Below, piece after piece: positions 1-11,065 of a stretch of 64,000 nt of DNA. Where the stretch lies: assembly GCA_032718475.1 (NCBI GenBank), contig JAUCBJ010000002.1, forward strand, positions 1 through 64,000, written 5' to 3'. Both the position numbers and the translations under genes were made by a program. The number at the start of each line of letters is the position of its first letter. The first letter of the stretch is position 1. The DNA is from Nemertoderma westbladi. Taxonomy: Eukaryota; Xenacoelomorpha; Nemertodermatida; Nemertodermatidae. The notes below the pieces were generated by a model, which ran no database searches, was not told the DNA's origin, and saw only the letters and a program-made list of their open reading frames with translations.

Positions 1-311
1 CTTACTATTTTGTTAATAACAAAGCTAGTTTATTTATTTTTATTACTTTGCTGTATACTATATAATGTAGAAGGTATAGAACGTAGAAGGAACTATGTTA
101 GAAGAAATATATCATTTGTACAATTATTATCCTTTTGTACCAATAAGTTTATGGAATAAATTGTATCTTTAAAATTATTCATGGCATATGGCTGTTCCTG
201 TTCTCTACCAAATGCTATATTGTAATTGAACCCTTTGATTTATCTCATTACTGATTCCAAACCATAAGATAGACCATATGGAAAACAACATTATTAATAA
301 ATATGAGATCC
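1..311 (-). repeat. R1 repeat, inverted distal fragment
   Basis: This stretch is the reverse complement of the distal part of the R1 repeat seen at about 29480-29725 and 62560-62815. Shared features include the poly-AT stretch, the block around the GATAGACCATATGG motif and the ATATGAGATCC end. It is the only R1 copy in inverted orientation, and it lies upstream of MFS copy A. The other copies lie upstream of B, C and E, which are on the opposite strand. R1 therefore keeps the same relative orientation to the transporter genes, suggesting it belongs to the ancestral duplicated unit. Confidence 0.8.
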
Positions 312-1381
312 CATAATAATATGGTAATACTACTGTATTGTATATATTTTATGTAAAACAACATTGTGAACAACATTCAATATGAGTGATCTCATATTAT
401 TAATAAATATGAGATCACATAATATGATAATACTACTGTATACATTTTATGGTAAATAACATTATTATTAAGTATAAGATCTACTTTGCTTAAGAGTACT
501 TAGTAGATAGTTTATTAACAAATTGATAGCTGAATTGAAATTTATTTTATATTTATTTATTCTATAAAGACGGTTCATTCTAAAATACAATGTCCTAAGT
601 CACCATTGTAGAACCTTGATTCTCCTTACACGTCTTGATCAAGCAAATTCTATTGAACAATACTGTCTGACAGTTCTAAAACCATAAATCATAGTCACTC
701 CTATAGTAAGCGAGATCATTACAAATCGACTTCATACAGACCTTATAGCAATCATCAACACCTTTCGAACACTTTGGTATTAGTTACTTCTTGGATAGGA
801 CTGCAGTCAACAGCAATCAGATTGCAAAAAGATAGGAACAGACACTGTGCCTCATTATGAGCTTGCAATAACAATTTGTAATTTGTAACATATGCTATTT
901 GTGCATTTTTAACCATGTTACTTACTAGAACTGTAAATGTCATTTTAAATGATTAATATAATTGATTGATTGAACTTATCTATTTTACTGGCAAGAAATG
1001 GGCACTACTGGTACCCACAACTGCATGTCAGCTTGTTCTAACAAAAAATCTACAAGTTATCATAACATATCAGTTTTCCAAAGCTTGTTAGTCTCAAGCC
1101 AACTGATGTCCTTGCACAACAACCACATTTAAACGAGGTACCGGTATGTAATTAAAGATTATGTTTACGTTATTTTCAATTACAAAACGGCTATATGGTG
1201 AGCATCAAAGAAAGTTTAAGCAAAAGCAAGTAAGCGAGCTTCTATCTTAATGGAACCGCTGTTTATATCGTTATCTGTCTCTCGGTCTGAATGTTGGTCG
1301 GTTGGTTTGTTGGCAATTTGAAGGCTACATATGAAATAATTCACTTACCACTGTGGCACTTACTTACCACTGCTATCTACA
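312..1381. other. AT-rich intergenic sequence
   Basis: I see no convincing gene. Between about 290 and 480 a unit of roughly 110 bp, containing AATAAATATGAGATC and ATACTACTGTAT, occurs two to three times in degenerate form. The rest is low-complexity AT-rich DNA with only short, unsupported ORFs. Confidence 0.6.
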
Positions 1382-1545
1382 GTATCTACCACGCACTTTA
1401 TACTGCCATATATGTCTATCCATATATTATATGTACATCCATCCTTATCTATAACTGAATCAATGTGTTAGGTGAGGTGCCCATAACATTTTTGTTTTGT
1501 TAATCTTGCCTATTCTTAAACTGGACTGAATTGAACATAGAAGAG
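1382..1545 (+). promoter_or_regulatory. Conserved 5' flank of MFS copy A
   Basis: About 160 bp directly upstream of the start codon can be aligned with the upstream flanks of copies B, C and E. Shared landmarks are the TATATATG-type AT block, CTTATCTATAACTGA, the CATAACATTTTTGTTTTGT block and CTTGCCTATTC just before the ATG. The retention of this block between otherwise diverged paralogues suggests that it holds the core promoter and 5' UTR. No specific factor site can be named. Confidence 0.5.
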
Positions 1546-2853
1546 ATGACAGACGAAGCGGCTCCCATAACTTCAAGTTCAATGAATAAAAATATTGCAA
1601 ATAATACTGGCCATCAAAAAGGCTGGAGACTTTACCTGTTAGTCGCCATGTTGTTGGTGTATCAAATGACACCAGGTTGGTGTCATAATCTATTAGAGAC
1701 CTTCTTCCCAATTGTTGTTGAAGAACGAGATTGGTCAAAGACTTTGATTGGTGCATTACTGTCTATGTTTGCTGCTGTAAGACTTGTAATATACATCACT
1801 TGTCCTCATTCTATCAACAACTGGGGAACTCGTATCTCTTTGGGCCTATTCGGTATTATTGGGGCTGTTTCCCAGTTAGCATTTGGGTTTGTGGAATATA
1901 TTCCTAATAATAGAAATGGATTATATATATTTGCTTGTTTTTCACTTCGTATCATCGAAGCTGTTGGACTCAACATCAGTTATATGTATTCATTTGGTCT
2001 ATTGATGGAATTGTGGCCGACACAAAGAACTTTATTAGCCAGTGTGGCAAATATGATTGGCGTTCTGGGAAGCTTGGTAGCAGCTATTTTTGGATCCACA
2101 ATTTTTGCTGCTTTGGGATTTCAATTCCCATTTATAATATCAGGTTTAATGTTTATGGTTATCGTCTTTTACTGCTGGATGGAGTCACCGGCTTACATTC
2201 ATGACAGATGTGAATCTCAAGAAGTCAGACCAACCTACCTAGGACTTCTAAAGAATCCAGCAATTACACTTATATTTAATTTGAATACGTATTGGGCAAT
2301 ACTTCAATCTTTTACACTTACAAACAATGCTGCCTATATTCATCATTCTTACAATATGAACCAGTATAATATTGGTCGGATATATATGATAGCTCCTAGT
2401 ATTCTATTCTCCACAGGTATAATAATAAGTTTAATGATGAAGAAATTGAAGACTATCTTACCAACCGTATTCGGTATAATGGTAGTAGCATTAGCAATGC
2501 AACTAATAGGACCCACAGAACTTCTAGGTTTACCTCATGATCTTACCATCTCTATCACCGGTTATGTACTCTATGGATTTGGTTCAGGATTATTCCTAAG
2601 CCCTGCACTGGAAACGCAAGTTCAACTGGCTGTCAATGTTTGTGGCTACCCAGACAATGTCGATACAAGATCTCTTCTCCAACAAATGTTACGAATATCT
2701 CATTCAATTGGAATAATTATTGGCCCAATTTTTGGTGGCTTTCTCAACGACTACTTTGGATTGCAAGCAGCTTCTTCGCTTCTCAGTTTGTTGGGGTTGC
2801 CTTTCATTTTCTGTTTGGTGGCTGTGTTTGCTTTTAGATGTCGCGTTGGCTAG
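1546..2853 (+). CDS. MFS transporter, SLC18B1-like, copy A (intact)
   Basis: A 435-codon intronless ORF encoding a polytopic membrane protein with about 12 hydrophobic segments: residues ~27-47, 66-86, 98-117, 126-146, 162-187, 193-212, 236-262, 278-298, 303-323, 331-352, 382-402 and 410-430. A charged central loop lies near 213-235, as in the major facilitator superfamily. The order of features (LETFFP in the first loop, a GRIYM block, GPIFGGFLNDYFG in TM11-12) resembles the SLC18B1/vesicular amine transporter branch; the substrate is unknown. The frame is open upstream to a TTG, but the ATG at 1546 matches the start of all the paralogues. The N-terminus (MTDEAAPITSSSMNKNIA) is closest to copy D. 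Family-level assignment is inference; membrane transporter is secure. Confidence 0.85.
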   Translation: MTDEAAPITSSSMNKNIANNTGHQKGWRLYLLVAMLLVYQMTPGWCHNLLETFFPIVVEERDWSKTLIGALLSMFAAVRLVIYITCPHSINNWGTRISLGLFGIIGAVSQLAFGFVEYIPNNRNGLYIFACFSLRIIEAVGLNISYMYSFGLLMELWPTQRTLLASVANMIGVLGSLVAAIFGSTIFAALGFQFPFIISGLMFMVIVFYCWMESPAYIHDRCESQEVRPTYLGLLKNPAITLIFNLNTYWAILQSFTLTNNAAYIHHSYNMNQYNIGRIYMIAPSILFSTGIIISLMMKKLKTILPTVFGIMVVALAMQLIGPTELLGLPHDLTISITGYVLYGFGSGLFLSPALETQVQLAVNVCGYPDNVDTRSLLQQMLRISHSIGIIIGPIFGGFLNDYFGLQAASSLLSLLGLPFIFCLVAVFAFRCRVG

Positions 2854-3479
2854 GTAATTTCTAAGCTATGTTGATTGTTTAATTTGTGGTATTTTGCTGT
2901 TTTATTACTATAACTTATCATAGATATTCCTAGTTGTGGAGTAAAAATATTTTTAATATTCAGGCAGTATGTAGATACAAAACTAACAAAAGAAAACAAG
3001 GAATGCTCCAAAAATTATCTCATATATATATACTTACACCTCTTCAAACTCACCATATTGCACTGTTAGCCTTTACAAGTGCAATCACATCCCACTTTAA
3101 TAAATGGATGAGGAGGGTCTTTACTATGCTGTAGCTTTGTAGACTCTGACATTTTTTTAGATAGATAACTAGCTAAGTCCCCAAGCCCAAGGCTGACTTA
3201 GTCGGTCTGACTTGTTGGACTTACACAGTAGCAATAATGAACAACTTAACTGCAATATAAATCTATTATACTATAATATCTATGTTACTTGCAATGAGAG
3301 AGCTAACTGTGATTGGCATAGTTGAGTAAGGCTTCTTCTGATTGGTTCTGGCTATTATTCACCTGACTTATCTTATGACAATACTCCCCATAGGCTTATG
3401 TTAAATATGCCAAGAACACACTGCCTTTACTCAACTGAAATATAGTGAATTAGAGGCTTTGTCAAATTTATCGCAAGAG
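2854..3479. other. 3' flank of copy A, no gene seen
   Basis: AT-rich sequence unlike the 3' flanks of copies B, C and E. It contains no ORF with recognisable content and no repeat shared with the rest of the window that I could find. It presumably includes the 3' UTR of copy A. Confidence 0.5.
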
Positions 3480-3978
3480 CATATAGATGCTGTGAATGAT
3501 GTCAACTTGAATATGGTTTAAAGCTTAGCTGATCCATTGGTGGAAATGACGGGTGATACTTCTGCAGAATTCCTTGCACTTACCAGTACTGCTACTGGTA
3601 CTCGTTTATGAATGTGTCTCGGTGGCACATAATTCGCCTCAACTTCATCTGACTGGTTCAATACAGTCTAGAGTAACTAGTTCAACTGGCACTGAGTATA
3701 ATACTATTGTGCAGGATGCAGGCTTCGAATCATTTCCTACGAATTCTGCTCAGATGATTTCCTCTGTACCTGGTTCAGCAATACTTTGCACCCTTCTAAG
3801 CGGGTGAGGGTTACCAGCTATGTAGATATCGCAGCACGTCCCAGCTCAGGCCCTACATCAGCTTTTTCTACAATTAGAACTATCGATTCCAGTATATAGT
3901 GTGCTTCTTCGGCACATTCTTATGTGGTTCCAAATGTGCAGATTCCAGAAGCTTATGGTATAGACATACTTTCTGAGT

Positions 3979-4021
3979 TTTGTGCTGATTGTGATTTACT
4001 GTAAATCACGATCAGCACAAA
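3979..4021. repeat. Near-perfect hairpin, 20-bp arms
   Basis: Arms 3979-3998 and 4002-4021 are reverse complements with one mismatch, separated by 3 bp. The hairpin lies within degenerate LINE ORF1 sequence. Confidence 0.85.
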
Positions 4022-5539
4022 GTAACTTACATTGTTACCTTCAATTAATGATGGTATATTAAGTATCAAGGAATCTCTGAATTCTCTCTTCTCCGAATTA
4101 AAGAAAATAGATTGAACTTCGAATTTCTTCAATCATCAATAGGTTGAGACTGAACACAATTTAGCCCAATGGAATCTTATAATTCGAGGTCTGGCAGAAA
4201 CTCCAGGTGAAACAACAGAGTCAGTGTCAATTAATTTGTTCTTTATGGGTATCGTGGTACAGGAGGAGGTTCTAATTGAACAGTGTATCCAAATTGGAGT
4301 TTATCAGCGGCGAAAAATAGGCCTATTCTTATTGAGTTTCTCAGAATTAAGCACAGCGATATGATTTGGCAGCTTAGAAGCAGATGTGGAGGTTCGAATG
4401 TCTCAATATCAGAGACTTACCTGTTGGGCTAAGATCACAATATGCTTCGCTCAATCGCTTGGCTTGGGAAGCGCAACAGATGGGTGCGAATGTTAGGGTG
4501 ATTGGTAATTCCATGATTGTTAACGGGGACAGAGTCTGTGGATGGGATATATTTAATCATCAGAATATCGGTATCAGTTCTCTTACCACACTTAGTTGGT
4601 AGCTCTCGTATTAACGATAACACCATCTGCAGTCATGTCCCAGTTCCCAGTAATACGAGTAATTTTTGGCCTTCACCTGTGCCAGCCCATCATGGGCCTA
4701 TTCGTTTTAATTCTTCACATTCTATTGCACATTTTTCGGATGGTTACACCATTCCTAGTCAGAGGGTGGCGCAGTAGGTAATAGCAATGCTAATTTCCGT
4801 TTGCCTACATATTCACAACATACTGGCAACAATAATTTTGCTTTTAATATTTATTTAGGGAATAATAATTATGTTCCCCTACACTGTTGTTGCCCGATGT
4901 TTCTGGTAATAATATCAATGGAAAGTCATGTTTCTGGCTATAATAGTCTTACACAGGTTAACCCTGTAGTACTGTAAGTAGTATTACTAATAATATTAAT
5001 ATGCCTCTGCCTTTTGAGCTAGTAGCGGCTTTGTACGTTCTAGTAATTGTACTAACAGTAGTAATAATTGGCCGACTGTGGCCCAAAGTAGATATGTTAG
5101 GCCTCTATTGTGGCGCCCAGGTGCCAAGCAGTGCAATACAGAAACAATAGCCCCAAGCCTTATCGGTAGTGAGAGACACATAACTGTAAGTAAAAGTTCT
5201 CCTTTTATTAAAGCACCTAACCCTATTTGCGTACCCACCATTTATGGACCTAATGAACCCAACCCTAATTGAATAAAATGCTGTTGCACCTGTGCTGTAG
5301 CCTAATGTAGCACTCACATTACTTGGTGCGCAATTAATTTCGGTGTTTTGTGAATATTGTTGTAAAATTGTCAATAAACTTACTACTACTAGCCTTTAAT
5401 TGGAATGGTGCTGTTAATAGTAGTAGAAGAGCTCCAGTAGTAGTATCTGCAGTAGCAGTAGAGTCTGTAGTTAGGAAGCCTATAGCTTTCATGCCAAACC
5501 CATTATAATTATACCATGGTAATAATGTAAACAATCCAA

Positions 5540-6010
5540 ATGACCTTATCTACACCTTTGGACAATTATTTGCCAGATGTGTACATGTTTGACTCTGTGG
5601 AGGATTTGGGAGATATACCTATAGATAGATCCAACTTTGATCATGTTGTTAAAACGTATGGTCGCAGATTGTTAAGTTTCTGTAGGAATACTACTGGTTT
5701 ACGTATCATGAATGGTCGGATTGTGTCTGATAAGGGAGTAGGTAACTATAGTTTTTACCCCCCCCCCCCCCCCAGTACTGTAAACAGTAGGGGAGGAGAT
5801 TGTTCCATAATACATTACTATCTAGCTAGAACAAGAGACTTCCACGTAGGGCCGCGAATTTATTTTCTAAGCATTGTAATATTGGGATTGTATTGGAAAG
5901 TAACATGTGTGGTGGTAGTAACAACTCACACAATGCTGAACCACCAGAACGTTTACAACAAACTGCCTACTCAAATTCGGGGCGACCCAGTTGGAACACC
6001 CTGTCAGTAA
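5540..6010 (+). pseudogene. LINE ORF2 endonuclease fragment
   Basis: An open stretch whose first ~75 codons match the C-terminal part of an APE-type LINE endonuclease: D-R-S-N-F-D-x-V-V, the Y-G-R-R-L-L motif, and then L-R-I-M-N-G-R. A homopolymer C run at 5758-5773 encodes a proline string and probably shifted the frame, since the expected catalytic serine-aspartate-histidine end cannot be read after it. It belongs to the decayed LINE spanning 3480-8520 and is not a host gene. Confidence 0.65.
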
Positions 6011-6660
6011 ACAACAATTTTTGGAACATCCTTTGGTGCAAAGTGAGATTGATCAAATTACTGACGCTGCCTCTGATGGCAACTACACTCAGGATAAAAT
6101 TAAAACATAGGTTGACCAATTAGGGTATGTCGTGTCCAACGCATGTGAACAAAATATAAAACAAGCTTCTGGTTGCCCTACTGATAATGTAATCCAACCA
6201 TGGTATAACGACAAATGTGGAATCTGTAAACTGGTTTTCAGATTAGCACTGAGCCATTGGAAATCGAACCTATGTTCCAAAACACAGATTGCTCTATCAT
6301 CAACTCGAACCACTTATTCCAGTGCAATTCGTAAAGCTAAATTTATATATAGCTCTAATGAATCCAAAAAATTAATGAAAATGAAAGTATCTAATTCTAA
6401 AAAATTTGGAGACTATTGAAGTCAGCTGGTGGTAAGGCTAGCAACATTGCTGCAGGGTGTGAGTTGGATAAATTTACTGACCATTTCACAAATCGTAATA
6501 AAGAAAGGCAGTGATTTTTTATGTCCTTTTATTTGACTTTTTTTTGTCTTCCTGTCGAAAAACCTGTCGTTTGTCGAATTGTGCATAATGACTTTTGTTG
6601 TCCCTTTAATGACTTTTGTTGTCCTTTTTATGTATGTATTTCTTCAAACTGTCAGACTGC

Positions 6661-6785
6661 TGATTTCTGGACTGTCAGACACTTGATTTAAACATGCCTA
6701 TGCCAAAACATTCAAAATTTGTTGATTTCTGGTCTGTCGGACAGTTGGTTTCACTATGCCTGTTCCAAAACATTCAAAATTCCAT
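6661..6785. repeat. Two-copy 62-bp tandem repeat
   Basis: The block starting TGATTTCTGG at 6661 recurs at 6723, and the block ATGCCTATGCCAAAAC at 6694 recurs at 6756. The period is 62 bp with some substitutions. It lies just left of the 68-bp minisatellite. Confidence 0.75.
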
Positions 6786-6912
6786 GAATTATAGACTATG
6801 AGATAGATTTCCATATGCGCCTGTGGTAAAAGAATTAAATTAAATTTAATAGTTTGTGGTTGTTGTCGATAATCGATTACCACATGACGTAGCAAAACAC
6901 TCATTTTATAGC

Positions 6913-7591
6913 CAAAAACAATTACCAATTGATGGAAAGGAGCAGGTTAAGGCCGGATTTTCTAACCAAAACAATAAACAGTCACTTTACCAAATGAAGG
7001 AAAGGAACAGGTTACAGAGGCTAGCCTTTCTAACCAAAACAATAAACGGTCACTTTACCAAATCAGGGAAAGGAGCAGGTTACATAGGCGGGATTTTCTA
7101 ACCAAAACAATAAACAATCACTTTACCATATGAAGGAAAGGAGCAGGTTACATAGATGGCATTTTCTAACCAAAACAATAAACGATAACATTACCAATTA
7201 AGAGAAAGGAGCAGGTTACAGAGGCGGGATTTCCTAACCAAAACAATAAACGATCACTTAACTAAGTGAGGGAAAGGAAGAGGTTGCAGAGGCGGGATTT
7301 TCTAACCAAAACAATAAACGATCACTTAACTAATTGAGGGAAAGGAGCATGTTACAGAGGTGGGATTTTCTAACCAAAACAATAAACGATCATTTAACTA
7401 ATTGAGGGAAAGGGGCAGGTTACAGAGGCGGGATTTTCTAACCAAAACAATAAACAGTCACTTTACAAAATGAAGGAAAGGAGCAGGTTACAGAGGCGGG
7501 CCTTTCTAACCAAAACAACAAAGGGTCACTTTACCAAATCAGGGAAAGGAGCAGGTTACAGAGGCGGGATTTTCTAACCAAAACAACCGGT
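6913..7591. repeat. 68-bp minisatellite, about ten copies
   Basis: The motif TCTAACCAAAACAATAAAC (or a variant) begins at 6961, 7029, 7097, 7165, 7233, 7301, 7369, 7437, 7505 and 7573. Each interval is exactly 68 bp. The copies differ only by substitutions; I see no indels. The unit also includes GGAGCAGGTTACAGAGGCGG. No coding sense is apparent. It sits inside the decayed LINE, between the endonuclease-linker part and the RT part. Confidence 0.95.
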
Positions 7592-7732
7592 CAGCCTGTA
7601 GTCCTACCAGTACCGTATTTAAATGGTAGGCTACACAGTAGGCCTACAGCAGTACTGGTGCCGGTACCGGTACTAAAATACCTGCTTTATACCTACATCT
7701 GTACATGCAATACTGCAAAATAGTGCTCTATA

Positions 7733-7932
7733 TACTAATACCGGTACTGATAGCCTGAGAGAACAGTAGTAGAGAAACCGGTAGCATGGAACCTAACGGT
7801 AAATTTCTGGAGGACATAAAAAGTAAAAAAAAACTAATACCGGTACTGTGATAGCCTGAGAGAACAGCAGTAGAGAAACCGGTAGCATGGAACCTAACGG
7901 TAAATTTCTGGAGGACATAAAAAGTAATAAAA
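7733..7932. repeat. Two-copy ~100-bp tandem repeat
   Basis: The unit from ACTAATACCGGTACTG through ACATAAAAAGTA occurs at ~7734 and again at ~7833, nearly identical apart from a 2-bp and an A-run difference. The preceding ~100 bp is rich in the palindrome TACCGGTA. Confidence 0.9.
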
Positions 7933-7989
7933 AAGGACATCATGAGTAATTTAAACGGACAATAAAAATTATTGCGATAAAGAAAGTGG

Positions 7990-8520
7990 TTGTGAATTCA
8001 TTAATACTGGTATTCCATTTCATTTGAATGTAAACATTGCTGATAGTAAATTGATTTTTGAAACTTGTTTGGGTGATACATTTACAGAGGAGGTGGTTTT
8101 AGCAGGCATCAGACATTTGAAGCAAGGGAAGCTCCCTGGTCCAAACGGAATGTGCCCTGAGGAATGTGCCCTTATAGAAGGGTTACTGTATTTACTGCAA
8201 TATTAATGGGATTATTATTATTATTATTATATTGGGATTAATATTATTAATATTATTGGCAATAATATTGGGCTAATTTCCCTTTCAATGGGGTTTAGCG
8301 AACATTGCTCCGATCTATAAGCATAAGGGAATTAAAGGTGATCCTAACATTTATAGAGGGATTTTTATTTGGTAAGCTATTCTCTCGTTTGCTAAATTCA
8401 AGGCTCCAGTGGTGGTCAGACTGTTTTGGCGTTCGCGGAGTATTACTTGCAGGTTTTGAAAAGGGATATAGTACGGTTGTCAATTTTGTGATGCTAATTC
8501 CAGTCGTACAAAAATCAAGT
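7990..8520 (+). pseudogene. LINE reverse transcriptase N-terminal fragment
   Basis: The reading frame at 8024-8206 matches the segment before RT motif 1 (L-K-Q-G-K-L-P-G-P-N-G). After a stop and a low-complexity ATT run, 8290-8505 carries the I-A-P-I-Y-K-H-K-G block, then in another frame G-K-L-F-S-R-L-L-N-S-R-L and an A-G-F-x-K-G-x-S-T motif. All are standard RT finger and early palm landmarks. Several frameshifts and stops are present, and the catalytic Y-x-D-D part is absent. It continues the LINE at 3480-6505. Confidence 0.75.
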
Positions 8521-8870
8521 TAAACAGGATTCGAGAAAGTGTTTTTATAGCGAAATTTTGAATCATATTATGCTGTGGAACAAATTTATAAATCATTGCA
8601 ACTTAGACTTAACAAGAAAGTTGTAGCCAGTGATAAAATATTTGAATTTTTGTGATATTTTAGAATAAGACTTTTCATAGAATGATATTTTGATAGAAGG
8701 ATTACCATTATTAAATGTTGATTCAATAATTAGTGATAAATTAATTGTTACAGGATTATCCCTGTATGCACTTCGCCATCCCAGAAAGCAATATATCAAC
8801 TTATCAACCATCAGCCGTATAATGGCAGCAATTATCACCCTCCAAAGAAGGGGACCACTACCTAACAAAG
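8521..8870. other. Unassigned sequence between LINE fragments
   Basis: An open frame at 8690-8923 runs into the neighbouring RTE-like copy and may be C-terminal LINE-derived sequence. I could not assign it to a domain. Confidence 0.4.
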
Positions 8871-9806
8871 TCAAGGTACTACTACTACTAGGATCGGCAT
8901 GCTGCACTGCAGCTGCATTTTAAGAATGCTGTGCCGGCTTATCGACAAAATTGCACCGCCACAACTCCCTATCACCCATGACATTTGCTAGATCATCCGC
9001 ATCTTCAAGGCAGTGTCCTTTAAGATGCGTCTCAAGAAAGTTATGGGCTGTCCACCATGCTTATTCAATCCATGAGGCTGCCAAAGTACAAGAATATGCA
9101 CTGGCTGGTCCTCACGGTGAAAGCAATGTCCTGCAAAGCAGAGGCGATTTTGTTCTATGGTGAAGCTTGGGGGAACCAATGAGACACCTCCAATGTTATA
9201 TAGTGTCTGGTTGGAGATGTATGCATTGTACTTGACACAATGAACCCGGCGTAGCATTATTGTGAATGTGCCATCCAGAGATTTGGTGTCCTCAGCAGTT
9301 AGAGCCCAGCATGGACTCACATAGAGGAGTACTGGAACTACTGCTGCTCTAAATAATCGGACCTTAAGTTTCCGCTTAATTCTCGTTGACTTCCAAATCC
9401 TGGAAAGCCTATTCAAGCCTGCCCATGCCTTTTCCTTTACGTATTCGAAGGTCCTCACCTGACTTCCGGATCCATGATCCCAGGTAACAAAGTCATCCAC
9501 ATGCTCAAGCATACCATCTTTTGAGCTTATGCTCATCCGATCAGAAACTTGCTGAGGACTTTCAAAGTTAACTGTCAAAATTTTGGTCTTTCTGGAGTTA
9601 ATAAAAAGACCAACACTAGAAGCAGCATGTTCTAATGAGCTGAGGAGCCGTTGGGCTCCCTCTAGTGATTCTGAGAGTACTCCTAAGTCATCAGCAAAGT
9701 CTAGATCAGTTATTGACTTGGCAGGATTTCCTTCTGGAGCCAGTAGGTGGAGTTATCTTCACCCCATCATCATTATGATGATCTAAGGACATGCGTAGAA
9801 CATTGG
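8871..9806 (-). mobile_element. RTE-like LINE, 5'-truncated copy
   Basis: The minus strand matches the last ~930 bp of the fuller copy at 14779-18543. It runs from the palm region after RT motif B to the 3' end. It starts on the plus strand with the (ACT)n complement of the (TAG)n tail, followed by GGATCGGCATGC. The long frame at 8988-9578 covers the RT thumb and the conserved C-terminus (G-H-C-F-H-R-E-D motif), with frameshifts. Homology stops at about 9806, giving a typical 5' truncation from incomplete reverse transcription. Confidence 0.9.
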
Positions 9807-10473
9807 GCCCCATTCGTTTTTATATTTTGTATTTTACATTAGTACTTCGGCCACGATTAAAACATTATATAATTATTTGTGCAGGTGATGTGGGCTTTAA
9901 ATAATTAATTAATAATTATGGAAAATAAACATAATGCATACTGTATATAGATATCAGTGCTGTTCAACAAATTTTATATTACTCCACTATTGGGTCAATA
10001 TTTACTTATTATAGACCTAACGGATAAATTATATTATTAGTAGTGCAAATTTTAACTTGTTCCCCTACAGGAAGGGGTTAATATCATTGGTGCATAAGTA
10101 AATGGAATTTCTGATTTCTCATCAAAAATATCCTGATGTAATGGGATTCGAATTGGCCTTGGATTCCGACCCTCCTTTTTTCGGATTCCTTTTTTGTGAG
10201 GTTGTTTCGCTATGTGCTACCGCCTGGCCGATATCTTGGTGATGGTTGGTTGTGGCCGTAGGGCCGGCAGTAAAAAAGAGAGTTTGTTCTTGATACTCTG
10301 TTAATGATCTTAGTTAATGACAGACTACACAATCACCGGTAGCTGTATACTGTACTTACTGGCAGATTACAGATACAGGCAAAACTACCCAGTCACTAAA
10401 CTGCTAATAGTTGCCAACTGAACTGTCCCCATAGGGTACACAGCTATAATAATTGCTTGGTGACTATTATTAT
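9807..10473. other. Intergenic, no gene seen
   Basis: AT-rich with one GC-richer patch at ~10140-10280. I recognise no ORF, domain or repeat shared with the rest of the window. Confidence 0.5.
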
Positions 10474-11060
10474 GTGCGATCATCCTACACCATCATTATT
10501 CAAACATGCAGATTCAACTAATTTTTTTAAGTTAGATGAGAAATGATTTTTTCCCTAATCCCATCATAAATAAGCCTTTTTCACTACGGTATACAAACCT
10601 TTTAATTAACCCAATAATCACATGGAATCCTTCTCAACTTCGCTACCAGGTGACTGTCAAACTCGTGGATGTACCCAGTCGAGGGTGGACAGTTTTATCT
10701 CCCCACTGGAACTGGTAAACTCAAGTTTTACATTATCAGGTGTGTAAAAGCAGTTTTTGATTTTCTTTCAGTAAATTGATATAATTGAGATATTTATGGC
10801 TTCTGTAACATTTCTCCACCAGCACATGTTGCACATGTAATATGCCACATCCCATACAGGCCTAAGACTATGGTTATGTCACAGTACAGAAATGAGGATG
10901 GAAATCTTTACATCGATTTTATTCAACAAAATTACACAATCCGAGAGAGAAATCCGAAAGAAAAAGAGTTGAGTTGGTATGGTATGTTGAGTCAATGAAC
11001 TACTACATAGAGCTGAGCATGTTAGGAGGTCATGATTTAGTGGGAATGAAAAGGGTGGAT
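10474..11060. repeat. Duplicated MFS 3'-side flank (copy 1)
   Basis: This region aligns with 54257-54870 over several hundred bases. Shared blocks include ATCATCCTACACCATCATT, CACAACTTCGCTACCAGGT, ACTGGTAAACTCAAGTTTT and TCTCCACCAGCACAT. Here it lies on the 3' side of copy B; its partner lies on the 3' side of copy D. It therefore looks like part of the ancestral duplicated transporter unit. In this copy an RTE-like LINE has landed at its right edge (11066). Confidence 0.8.
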
Positions 11061-11065
11061 TTAGG

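Larger units (their letters stand above)
3480..6505 (+). mobile_element. Decayed LINE (ORF1 plus ORF2 5' half)
   Basis: The plus strand carries LINE coding sequence in order but with many frame breaks. At ~4160-4600 it reads as the ORF1 RNA-binding domain: an N-L-I-I-R-G-L-A-E core, an R-P-I-L-I-E-F block, and a C-terminal part with the R-x-x-L-x-x-x-A-x-x-x-G pattern typical of transposase_22-like ORF1p. At ~5540-5830 it reads as the C-terminal half of an APE-type endonuclease, with the C-x-x-x-x-G-L-R-I-x-N-G-R pattern. At ~6130-6500 the linker before RT appears (PWYNDKCG and the following K-rich part). A 16-C run at 5758-5773 interrupts the endonuclease. The element resumes with RT at 7990-8520, so 6506-7989 looks like inserted or expanded repeat DNA. 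The CR1/L2-like clade is a guess. Confidence 0.7.

Noticed and set aside
1531-1545. Upstream TTG extension of MFS copy A
   Set aside because: Paralogues B-E all begin at the ATG equivalent to 1546, and this is a eukaryotic gene; the five extra codons have no support.
6913-7591. CRISPR array from regular spacing
   Set aside because: The whole 68-bp unit is repeated with no unique spacers, and the context is eukaryotic; it is a minisatellite.
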